Origin: Glutinoglossum americanum
Lineage: Eukaryota > Ascomycota > Geoglossomycetes > Geoglossales > Geoglossaceae
Reading direction: 5' to 3'
Length of the DNA stretch: 64,000 nucleotides
Assembly: GCA_020080175.1 (NCBI GenBank)
Contig: JAGHQL010000002.1
Location: forward strand, 124,001 to 188,000
Of the stretch, positions 35,430-46,176 are shown in pieces. A program made the translations under genes and the position numbers. How positions within the stretch are numbered: the stretch's first letter is position 1; each line of letters starts with the position of its first letter. The notes beneath the pieces were generated by a model, which ran no database searches, was not told the origin of the DNA, and was given only the letters and a program-made list of their open reading frames with translations.

Positions 35430-36362
35430 CACCGCCGACCTCCCCACTTTACGCCAAGATGTTCACATCTCATACACACTCCTCTACAAAGTCTCTTCCT
35501 GTGTCCAGAAGATTTGTCACCCGTCCCGATATCTCGCCATCATCCCACCCCATATCTTATGCTTTTGTACGCAAGATCGCGCATCTAGCGGTGTTTCCAG
35601 GGTGTGGTGGGCATATCTGGCAATCATTGGGTTGGGGGCCGTCATTGAAGGATGGAGTAATTACTAAATTTTGGCTAGTTTTTTGGAGTTGGTGTATATT
35701 TCACCCCGGGAGCCCCGCTCGAACCCGCGGAGTTGGCTTGTTGAGGGAAGGGAAGACTCTAGAATATCACCATATTTCAAAATTATTCGAACGGAGCTAT
35801 ATACCTGGTTTGTCGTATATCCTTTAATATACCTCGATTTCAGCCCAGCCGAAGCGTTTTTGGATGCGCGGTGAACTTTAGAAGAGTGTAATCATCCCTA
35901 TTTCTTTCTCCCCTTAGAGTGGGTTTACCGTGGCTGGAGGGAGCGGTCTGCGTATAATTACTATATGGGGGAGGGACACCATAATCGCAATCACAATCGC
36001 GAAACCTATCCGTCCGTCCATTCCATACTCTACTTAGGCAAAGGAGAAAAAAGAAAAGTGGGGGCCCATAGGATTTTAATGCTAATGCTAATGCTATGTT
36101 ACTTTCTCTCATCCTCTGGCGTTTTTGCCTAACTAAACAGGGGGTGCGGGCGCAAAAACGCCCATGTCCCGAAAAAAAGAGAGTATGCTTACTATATACA
36201 TATACATTCAACCCCCCCCTCCCCCATACACACACCATCAAATAGAGCAAGAGGGAAAAAATAAATAAATGAATAAAACAAAACACTGAAGCGAAAAATT
36301 CTTTTTTTCATTGCAAACCGACTAACTCCTCCCCCCCCCGCCAGCCTCCCAGCGCCTCCCAG
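35430..36362. other. Intergenic region between convergent genes
   Basis: No supported gene. T- and C-rich runs near 36210-36340 lie next to the RING ligase 3' end. Confidence 0.6.
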
Positions 36363-39300
36363 TCACGGAACAAAGAGCCTCGAAAACCCAGAAACGTCCC
36401 TTCGGCAGCAGACGCAGTTCCCGAAATTCTTCATTGCAAGGCTGACCCTGCACTCCTCGCATAGCGCTAGGCACCGGCAAGGCCACACCAAGATCGTCCT
36501 CGGCGCGCTCTGGCAGATGACGCACTGCGGTCCGGCCGAGCCCAGGCCGACGCCGCCGTCGGCCCAAGAAGAGGAGGAGGGCTGCAGGGAATCCCTGCCG
36601 TCGCTGCCGGTTCTATTATGATGATTATTGAAGTTCTTCTCAGCAGTCTCAGAGCGACGTGAGAGGAGTAGGTATTCGAGAAGCTCTGCCTCTTCGTCTG
36701 CCGAGAGTCGTTCGATGGTGAAGCCCGGAGGGCGGTGATGTGTGGACGTGAGGATGCGGGCCTTGTCTCGCTCGACGGAGGTGCGAAAACGGGAGCGCGT
36801 GAGGATGCGGTCGGGGTGTGCGAGATGGTGGGCTAGGTATGTGGACTCCTCGCGCTCCTCGGGGGATTTGGGGTTCAGGAGCTGGGCCAACTGGCGGAGG
36901 TTGAGTGCGTCGTCCACGAGTGGCGCGACTGCTGCGGGAAAGTCGTCTTGTGTAGGCGTTGTTCTGCCATCGCTACTCTCCCAGTCTGAGCCTGCACCAG
37001 GAGCTGTAGAAGTAGACACGGATATAACGCTAGAGACATCATCGTCCTTCTCTTGTGGCTGGTAATCCCCACTTGAATCTTTGCTGCCAAACCAGCCGCC
37101 GTTCAGCCACCACCCATACATATTAGCGTCAAGATCCTTTTCCTGCTCGGGACCCCAAGCGCTGCCGTTGGCGTTCAAACGCTTCCGCATCTCCATCTCC
37201 ACGTCGATATTTTCGTCATCCGGTAGGCTCAAAATACCATCGTCGGAGAGCAGCCAGAACTCTAGCGTTTGCGGCTGCTCCTTCACCTCCCTCGAGATTC
37301 CTTTCTCACCTCTCCTTAGGCGGACCATCCTAGCTAACCATCGTGGTCTCCATTGAATACCAACTTTAATTAGCACCTTCAGCAGGCCGGCAGCTAGCCA
37401 GGCTACTAGAAGAAAGAAGATACCCTTGAAAAGCTTCCACACTGTGAACCAACGCGAAGTTCGCTCTGCTGCCCCTACGCCGTTCGTTCTTACAGTCGGC
37501 CTCATACGCTTCTTCCCGTTAATCAAGCCCTGTGTCTTCCTCTCCCTTGCGTATCCACTTTTCCAGCGGCGCGCACCGTTCATAGCGTTCTCGCTGTCCT
37601 TCTCTCCTTCGACATCAAAGCCGACATTCATCCAATCTTGGGGCGTGTACTGCCCTTCCGCCGTTCTCTCACGTTCAATCTCTCTGATGCGCTCTTCCTC
37701 CAACCACGTCCATCTCCTGATACCGACTGCTCGCCCCTCATTCAGGTACACTGCCTCACTGGCGGCCGTTAAAGCAGAAAACCCAATCTTCATTAAGGCA
37801 CTATAAAAGTCCTCACGCATCGTGACCTTCAGCGAAGATAATTGCACATTCGCCTGCAGATTTCCTTGCGCCATCCATAGTCTTTCCCTTAGTGACCGCG
37901 GTTGCTGTTGGTGTGCCTCTATGGGTAGCGATAACGCAGATAACAGTAGGGCCACGAGATATATTCCAACGCAAATGGATATTCCGAAGAGGATAAGGAT
38001 ATGCGGGATGAACCCTACGATGCACACCGTGGGGAATCTTAAGATCCCAGCATCACCTCCGACCTCGGACGAGAAGGTAAGAAAGCTCCATACGAATGCA
38101 CCCATGAAGCATAGACCCCAAAGCCCCGTGTTCAGGAGCCTGAGCTTGTCCTGCAGAGCTAGGACTCCTAGTATATGGCTGCTCAGATGGCTCAGACTTG
38201 AAATGAGTCCTATCAGTAATACCTCTGGTGGGGTATTAAGTCTTGCCAGGACCACTGAGCGCTTCAATGCTGTTGACGCCGTAATTGCTTCCGAAGCACC
38301 CAAAATACCAAAGGACTTCCAGTCCAAGTTGTTGCTGATCATGGCCTCGGCTTCTGCAAAGGCAAGCGAATGCTCGAAGATCGACATGCCTGTCTCGGCC
38401 TGTACCTGACGGCCTTGTACGGAGCATGAGATGGTTTCGACGAGCTGGCTGGCGCACAATGAATAAAAGAGAGGCGTGAGGAGCGTAAACGATCCTCTCA
38501 GCTCCCAAGGTTCATTACCTTCAAGGGTAGGCGGAATCATACCAGCAGCAACACACGAGTCCCCATCATTCTGCCAGAACAGCATAAAGGAGCTAAGGCG
38601 GTAGAGCATGCCTCCGTTCAAGTTAAAATCAAACGAACGGAGTTTCTCGGGGTCACCGTAGCGTAATGTCGAAAAGTCTGGAGAAGTTTGGCAGCGCATT
38701 GCTTGCAGAAACCATTTTGTTTGCAGAACAAATATCGCGATGGGAATTATTCGGAGCAGAGAGCGCTGAAACAAGTTGAGGACGAGGTGGCGTCTTGTTG
38801 AAGCCCAGATCTGCGCACGGTTTAGGATGATAGCCTAGATACACCGGCACTTAGCACTTGTTCTCATTATAGCGTATGTGCCCAAAGGCCGTTTTAGTAA
38901 TAAGAGCGGGACAATTAGTTCAGACCTACCGTTGTGAAACAAACAACCGCCCAATGACTTGTCATATAGGCAAACACTGATCCAAACCCTCTCACAGCCT
39001 GGAAAGTTGACTTTACACTCCCCTGCCCTCCGCCTGCGATAGCAGCTCTCACAGCAGCTTCTCCTCCCCCTTGAGCGGGGTCCGCGACAGATGCTATCGA
39101 TCCCGCCGCGGCTATACCGCCCTCGCCGGTTGCTTGGGCAATCTCCCTCATACGACCACCATATCCAAGTCCTATCAAGTCATCCACGCGCTCCGGCACC
39201 GTCACAAAAGCAAACGAGCCGATCCCGCCAACAAGTCTGGGTACTACCATTAGAATGTCATTAGGGGATGGGAGGAACCGCCAAGAGCCATTGGTGGCAG

Positions 39301-39430
39301 ACGACTTCAGCTGGTGGAGCGAAGAGGATAGGAGCGATACCGGGGCTGCATTGAGTGAAGATGCTGCGGCAGATGAGAGAGCTTCCGGGCTTGGGACGCT
39401 GCTTGAAAATGAAGATGAAGACGAAGCCAT
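36363..39430 (-). CDS. Asi1/Asi3-type membrane RING E3 ubiquitin ligase
   Basis: Exons 39430-38930 and 38834-36363 (GTAGGT..CTAG) give 990 residues. The N-terminus is Ser/Ala-rich (MASSSSSFSSSVPSPEAL), followed by several membrane helices (AYMTSHWAVVCFTTAIIL, LLRIIPIAIFVLQ, GLCFMGAFVWSFL, ICVGIYLVALLLSAL, GIFFLLVAWLAAGLLKVLI) and a long acidic loop. The extreme C-terminus is a Cys-rich RING: CVICQSAPRTILVWPCRCLA, then CEECR, and CVCCRRDV. This arrangement, with the RING at the very end and no His ligand, is that of fungal Asi-type ligases, which act at the inner nuclear membrane in yeast to destroy latent transcription factors and mislocalised membrane proteins. Same location here is inferred from family. 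Confidence 0.9.
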
Positions 39431-39863
39431 GCTCCCGAAAATAGCCCAATGCTGAACTAACAGGGGGGCGTCAGAGGCACAGGAGGCGCTGGGTAGGAGA
39501 TCCTCAGGTCATTAGGTATGGGGGCTCCGGGCGATGCGCTCACCGACTAGAAGATTCCTCGTCGAATGCAGTAGATGCAGTTGGGGACTTTGGTGATCAG
39601 TCAGACCCTGGTTGTCATGATGTAGGGTGAAGAACTGGCTTATGTAAGCAATGATGTGATGTTGCATGAGCCCTGGTATCTATTTCATTTATAAATGGAC
39701 CAACTCGTGCTGAATGCACCTAAGAAGCGCCCTGGGGAATAAACGCCTGGGGAGAGGTGTATATATACATGCGTGTGCTATACTATTACATTCTGGCACT
39801 TATTTCTATGCGAGCACCTTTGTGTGTAACCCAGGCCACACACCGATATGCTTATAGAGCAGT
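39431..39863. other. Intergenic region
   Basis: Upstream of the RING ligase and downstream of the ABC gene, both minus strand. Nothing else seen. Confidence 0.6.
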
Positions 39864-42177
39864 CTATTTTATCCAGATTTCTCTCCATTCCCGAAAGCCA
39901 TCCTGTAGCGGCCTTTCTAGACTTCCAAACCTCACCGGGAGCCCTGAACCTGCCTCCGGCAGCGCGATCCACTCCTTCACGATCTGCGGCACTTCATCCT
40001 TAATATGACTAACGCAGATCAGAGCTTGTTCCCCACTCAGGCCCCGGAACCTCACCCTGCCGTCCATGTTCAAAGCGCTATCTCGCACTTCTCGCGCCTC
40101 CCTACGCGTTCGGCTGCGACGTAGACCTCCTGTGAACGCTTTCGTCTCGCCATGGACTAGGAATAACATGCATTTGTCGCGGATAAAGTTATCCATGCCC
40201 GAGAACGCCTCATCGAGAACTACAAGGTCGGGCTTTTTGATGACAGCGCGAAGGAAGAGAGCCACGCGCTGAGCAGAGAAGGGGAGGTCTCTAAAGCGTA
40301 GGGAATCAGCCCAGTCAAGGTCCGTAGAAAAAAAATCTTCTATCTCAGCTTCCATGGCTTGACGCTCATTCAGCTTTCGGATTCGTTTTCGTATCTTTTG
40401 CGTTGTTTGATCGACAGGATCAGGAGGTTTGTCTTGGCTTGTTGGTGGTTTCCCTGACGACGAGATGTCGGAATTTAACTGGTCCTGAAACCACCGCAAG
40501 CAAGCATCCACATCCCGGTCTCTGCTTCCATTAAGTTGTGGCTTACCCAGAAATGTGTCAGCCCAAGCATTCTCGAGAACCTGCCGGACCGTGAGGTTTT
40601 TGGGGAAGAATGCATGGATCTCCGGTGATGAATGTCCGATTCGGTTTTGAATGTCAAAGATGGAAATTCCAGGTTGACCTTGGGTGGGTAGGCGAGAGTG
40701 CCCAAATAGTTTTATGGGTTGAGAGTAGGTTTGAGGGTGGTCGGAGCATATTAATGAGAGAACTGTGGTCTTTCCAGATCCTAAAAATTGGATGAGCAGC
40801 CGAACTTCAGGCTGAACGAGGGGAAAAATAATAATAATACCGTTAGGCCCAAAGAGTCCCCACCTCTCGCCTCTCCTCACTGTCCACCGAAGCCCCTCTT
40901 TCTGTTTACCTTCATTTGTCTTTAGTGACCCCCCCACGACTTCTTTTTCTCCATACCTGACTCGGACCCCATCCATCTCAACTAACGGCTCACCGAATTC
41001 TCTATCCCCACCCCTCGCTTCTCTATCAGGCTTGTCTCCCTCCGCAGGGAGAGGCTTAGGCTTTGCATTAACCCTCCCGAAAATACTCCGTGAGGTCAAC
41101 ATACGGCCTATTTCGCCGGGTAGGATTGCCGGGTCGGAGAGCTCGCAAGTGGGGCTCCGCCTTCTCAATTCGTGTAGGACATCGCCCTTGGGGCCTTGGT
41201 GTGAGATCGTCAAATCTGGACCAAGATATATGAGGTGGGTGATCCACTCTGGAATCAGATCTTGAGAGCGAAGAGAGAGGATAAGGCGGGGAGAGTGTGA
41301 GGCAGCGAGACGACGAAGGAGCGGCGAGAGTGTAGTAACCGTTGAAGGATCAAGACCCACTAATTTGCAGCAAATATAATTAGTAAACTGCAAGTGTGGT
41401 TTCAATGACACACCAGTGAGGCTTACTAAATGGCTCGTCTAGTAGCAGTACCTCAGGTCTCCCCAAGAGCGCTCTTGCTATTCTAGCCCTGCGTGTCTGA
41501 CCATTACTGAGGCTTCCGACGGGTAGTGTGAGGAAATTCTCCAGCTTTAAGTCCTTGACGACCGTCTTCAGCAATGCATCCTCACTTCCCTCACCGCTAG
41601 AGCTATCCTCCGTTTCCACAGGATTGAGCTCTGTGTGTCCAAGCAGGTAATCCAGTAACGAGAAATCGGTTTCCTCTCTCCGGCTCTCGTAACGAGCACT
41701 CAGATAGGCCCCTCTAGTACCTTGACCCCCGAGACCGCCAGTCTCACCCTTAAATCCAACATACTGAATTGCATGACCTGGAAACCTCAACCGGTGGCAC
41801 TTCCTGTCTATCTCCTCTGAGCCCAGGTAAGGAAAAGAGCGACCATTGGGGGGGAAACACAAGTGCTGCCCGCGTAGGATCTCGAGAAAGGTTGTCTTTC
41901 CAGATGACGACGGGCCGATGATTGACCAATACTGCCGGGGCCACGAATATGAGGGAAGTTCGAAATTCAAATTGGGGAATAGAGGCGGATTTGGATTTGC
42001 CGCATGACAAGACCCAGTGGCAGAGGCAGGGTGGTGACGGTAGAAAGTCGAATTTGTGATTTGGATTATCGGTAGCTTGGAGTTGCTAGTGGAGCGGCTC
42101 TTAGACCGTATGAAGGGCGAAGAGAGGGAAAAACGAGTGGAAGGCCTTCGCATGACAGTGGGACGTGAGTTTTGCAC
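39864..42177 (-). CDS. Tandem ABC ATPase without membrane domain (YDR061W-type)
   Basis: Exons 42177-41427, 41359-40841 and 40780-39864 give 728 residues. ATPase domain 1 has Walker A IIGPSSSGKTTFLE, signature LSNGQTRRARIA and Walker B EVLLLDEPFMVGLD. Domain 2 has Walker A LFGPNGSGKTTVL (completed by the 60-bp intron), a degenerate signature DLPFSAQRVALFLRA and Walker B DLVVLDEAFSGMD. No transmembrane helices are present, so it is a soluble ABC protein like yeast YDR061W and bacterial ModF. The N-terminus is rich in Arg and Ser (MQNSRPTVMRRPSTRFSLSS), which could be a mitochondrial targeting signal. Function in fungi is unknown. The first domain looks fully active; the second has a poor signature loop, so ATP hydrolysis may be asymmetric. 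Confidence 0.9.
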
Positions 42178-42793
42178 AGAAAAGAAATAATTTGTTCGTT
42201 AGGACAGGGTGGTAGCAGAGCCGCAACTCCATGCCAACAACATCCGTATCTTACTCCGTAGCGGTTTGCCTAGGCCTTAGCGCATGAAAGGTTTCTGCCT
42301 CGCAAGATACCTCCCTTTCGATATAGTACTTCAATTGATTAATCCTATGAATACGGGGCCGTGGGCTAAAAGCCCCCGTCCACACGTCGCTTTCAAAGTC
42401 AAATGTATTCTTGTAGCTATTCGGTATGTACTAGAGAGCACGCTCAGCTAGATTACAGTGGTGGGGTATCCCTCCCAATCTAGTCTATTGAATCGAATGT
42501 TGCTGAAAGAGTAGTTGAAGACCCCATATTATTGCCGCTTTAAGGGCTCTGGTGATCCATCTTATGGTCAACCAATTGGATCTCTCCGTCTCCCGCCCCG
42601 CAATGGAGATACATCATCGACATGTACGGAGTGTTTGAGCAGAGATCCAAAGAGATCAGGTCTACATAAGCGGTTTCCTACTCTGTCCTCCTAGCGGAGG
42701 TCTTTTTAAGCCCTTTTGTCCGAACCAGAGGAACTCGACAAGCCGAACCATAAAACTACACTTTGCGCCAGGTTACAACGGGGCTTGACAAAG
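42178..42793. other. Divergent intergenic region
   Basis: Between the 5' ends of the ABC gene (-) and the small F-box-like gene (+). No gene seen. Confidence 0.6.
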
Positions 42794-43819
42794 ATGGCTG
42801 AAGAGGTTAGTCTTCATCCATCTCTGCAAAAACCGAGCTCATATCCGTAGTTTTCCCGGTTTGGGTTCCTGTCGCTCCCTCCCGAAATCCGTGGTATGAT
42901 CTACAACCAAACATTTAGTCTTCCTCACGAAATACGACCCCTCACATGGATGACAAGGAAAGACGCAACGAGCAGCGAATGTTCTAGGCTGTCTAGAAGG
43001 ACGCTGCGGCATTTTACCGGCTTCCTGCGGGCATGCCGCCAAGTGTCTCGAGAGGCTTGCGCCGTCCTGTACGGCTCCAACCACTTTCACCTCTTCACTA
43101 CATTCTCCGACGATATTAGGAGCTTCCTAGAGAAGATAGGGGAGAGCAATCGGCGCAGCATCCGGTCTTTGAAGATCGATTGGGTCCACGGGGTTAGGGA
43201 ATGCACTGATGAGGGCGGTGTGCTGGACATCATCGAGACATTGGACGAGACTAGGAACGCGGCTTGCGGGGGCGCAAATCCGTTCTGGGATGATATCTTT
43301 GGATCCCTTTTGAGATATAAAACGGAAACTGTACTCCATATTCGATTGACCCTGGAGCTTCTCGCCCGAGGTCATGGGCTCAAGGAACTCGCTCTTGTTA
43401 TACCTGGCAGGGACGCCTGCAAACTCAGAGTGGATCGGTACGAGGAAGATACCAAACGTGAGAGATATGACATGAAGTATTTTGGATGGGAGCTGCTGCT
43501 CCATCATAGAGAGCTACAGCTTGCGTTAGAGAGTATTCGCGGCTTGGAGAAGCTATCCATCGGACATACAGTGTGCCTAGGGAGAATGGAGCAAATCGCC
43601 CGGAAGATGGGAGTGACGGATTTGACGGTTACGTGGACCGCTTCGGAAGGGCAAGACTATGGATTTCCCGACGAAGTCATACACATGGTACAAGACGAGG
43701 GTTGGGACGTGGAACTCGAAGCATATAAAGCGCACAAACTTCTCAGCGGACCAAATTACAGTTCTTCTGGTGGTAATTCGATCGCCTGGTGGTACTGCTC
43801 CTGTGATGAATGCTTATAG
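42794..43819 (+). CDS. Small F-box-like / 2EXR-type fungal protein
   Basis: A 12-bp first exon (42794-42805, MAEE), a 45-bp intron (GTTAGT..GTAG) and exon 42851-43819 give 326 residues. The start FSRFGFLSLPPEIRGMIYNQ followed by a FLRACRQVSREACAVLYGSN segment is the signature of a large fungal family related to F-box domains (2EXR/DUF7730-like). No catalytic motif. The rest contains alternating helix and strand segments such as RSIRSLKIDWVHG and LKELALVIPG, as expected for a leucine-rich-like C-terminal part. The family is lineage-expanded in Pezizomycotina and mostly uncharacterised; an SCF adaptor role is only a guess. The frame stays open to the stop at 43819. Confidence 0.78.
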
Positions 43820-44789
43820 TAGAATATTTAAGGGAATATTTAATACCTAATAGCTCATAACGTTAACCCTTTGCCCGACGCTGTGCAGAAATGACTGCGA
43901 GACACAAATATTGGTTATTTCCGTAGTGGTAACGGCGGTCGTAAAGCTGTCCCATAACTCGCAACTCCGCGCCCCCTACCTCGGGTAATAGTATTAGAGC
44001 CCCTCGGCCGCCATTAGATGCATGTAGCCGCTACGATGCATGTAGTCGTAACCGCTTAGCGTATCGTCGTTGGAGAAAAAAAAACTTCAGATTCCGCCAC
44101 CTGGGAAATACGCGAAGCTGCGCATTAGCAGACCAGTCTTTAACGGCGAAACGATATTCTCACGCCCTGGGGATGCTTCACGTACCCGAACGGTGCGTCT
44201 CAACATGATACGATGCAGAGGACGAACTCTGTCGCTGCTGAGTTTTTCGCAACGAGATGGCTCGTTGTCGGAGGCCAAAATAGGTGCCGCTGATGCCGAG
44301 GAATACGAAGATGGGGACGGTTCTTCGGCTAGCAATACCAGCCGTTGGCATTGTTTGACTCATTTGACTCTCAGGGAGTATCGCGTGTGGTAGAAGAACA
44401 GGATACGGAAGGGAACATTTGTGGTATTATGCTTACTTGAAGAAGCTCGCCATGGCCACCGTATGTATGCGATCTCTCGCTGTTTCGAGACTGTTTATAA
44501 GGGATCGGGTAGGGCGAGAAATCGATCAGATTACGTTGAGTATAGTCGGGAGATCGAGCGTTGAGTTCGTGAGACAAGTTGTTGGGGATATTATAGAGCA
44601 CGCGACATGCTTAGTGTTTTGCTTCCCCACATGCTCGGTCGCACACCGACACCAGGTTAAGTCAAAATCTAACTCGAGTCCCGGCAGAAGAAGGGATTTT
44701 CACCTCTATAGGAGATTTCTCTCCTTTCGTATCTGGTCATTAATCAATTGATGATTCTACGAGTGTCGCGCGTTGAGGATGTTCTGCGT
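43820..44789. other. Region with coding-like remnants, no firm gene
   Basis: A plus-strand frame at 44070-44393 looks partly coding (HCLTHLTLREYRVW near its end) and could be a remnant of an F-box-like gene similar to its neighbour, but it has no proper start or continuation that I can trace. Confidence 0.35.
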
Positions 44790-45947
44790 GTTCAGCCAGC
44801 TGGGAAACATGGGGAAATCAGGTGTTGCCCCGCCCTGTTCGCTAGGGTTCTCTTGTCAATGCCCAGACCATAAGCGAACCGAATTTCTGGGTTTGGGCCC
44901 GTCGGAGAAAAGCAAGTGTGACACCAATGGCTTACTAAAAACCGGCTTGCGTGACTAGTTGCAGAGTCTGCGGGATTATTAGGACTGCTAGAGGGCACCG
45001 TACCTCTGAATAGTGCCTTTGTATCGTAGAGCGCATCCCTGGGAGGATCCTTATTACTGTTTGCCGGGGAGCTCCCTGGTACTCCCTTAGCTTTGGGCGG
45101 TCTGGTACGGGTGACTTGGGGCCTCCGTAATTGATCGCGATAGAACGCCACAGCAAGGCGGTTTTCTTTGCCACACTGGGCTGTTCGAGAGCAGATGCCC
45201 GGATCCCTTCATACGTGGTTATCCCGGTACTCGAAGTTGCGTATGATGCCTAGGTAATTTGCACAGCCCCATACCATCAGCCACCTGCTCTCGATATTCT
45301 GTACTGCCTGCCACTTCTGGCAGCGGCGTATTGAGCCAATATTGCACTTGTACAGGTACTTGTGCACTCAAACTCAAACGGCCCCCCATTCCAAGTCGGG
45401 AGCGCTCCGTGCTTAGTGAACCAACCCGGCTCCCGTTCCACAGACCCTAAGATTGGGGTCGACCAAAAGCCACATCATCCCACATCATCAGCCGGTGAAT
45501 GGTCAGTGAGTCTGTTTCTGCAGCTTGGCGCAGCGAAAGCAGTCGAGCCAATGGCCTGCTAACAATGGTGACAGGGCATCCTTGAGGAATCCCAACAGCG
45601 GGTGACATGGGTTGCATGATAGGCGGCTGAAGCGAGGGAGCGGCATTATTGATCCAGTTCGGACCGTGGTAGTTTTGACATCCCCCAAACGCCCTTTCTC
45701 CCTTGATGAAGCTGTAGTTCTACCTCTTCTTTCCATGAACAAGCTCACTCAGCCTTGCTGCATGCGGCTGCCGCGGTGTTTGGAGGTGCGCCGTTGTCAG
45801 CCTCGAACGCCGCCACGTCTTGAGATGCCGCTGAGAGCTCTTGAGCGGTTTTGCTTAACAAAGTGATTATTTGTAAAGCTTGATCACCTCCTGGTAGTGT
45901 GGAATGCCGAGCTTCTGCCACCTTCTTGGTCAAGGGATATTTCATAA
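44790..45947 (-). CDS. Candidate multi-exon gene of unknown function
   Basis: Several minus-strand stretches look coding but lie in different frames, as expected for exons: MKYPLTKKVAEARHSTLPGG with TAQELSAASQDVAAFEADNG (from the ATG at about 45945 to a donor GTGAGC near 45752); WINNAAPSLQPPIMQPMSPA with VGIPQGCPVTIV (about 45660-45570); VPVQVQYWLNTPLPEVAGST with EYREQVADG (about 45360-45280), ending at a donor GTATGG; and a C-terminal frame with NRLAVAFYRDQLRRPQVTRT (about 45160-45000). I recognise no domain and could not prove the joins, so exon limits are approximate. It may also be two genes or a decaying one. Confidence 0.4.
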
Positions 45948-46176
45948 TTGTTCGTTTCACTCGTTGCAACGCTCACTTCACGGCGTTTGCTGAGTGTTTT
46001 CAGCCTTCTTCAAATCAGGCTCCCACCACTGTCGAGAAACACTTTACCCGGCCATAAAATTTGTTACTGCGATTCTCTAATCAACCCTGCGAGCAACGGT
46101 ACATCAATACCCTTCTACAATAGCCATAGTCTCTGTAGTTGATATTGTGGTGGGCTAGGAACCCCAGCCATTTTTC

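Noticed and set aside
31566-35479. Long minus-strand frames (up to about 620 codons) opposite the ankyrin array
   Set aside because: They are repeat-periodic antisense reads of the 99-bp units; a bias in codon choice keeps them open. The plus strand has the ankyrin pattern.
35701-35760. tRNA-like T-arm (ggttcgag on the minus strand)
   Set aside because: The stem does not pair properly and no D-arm or anticodon arm fits.
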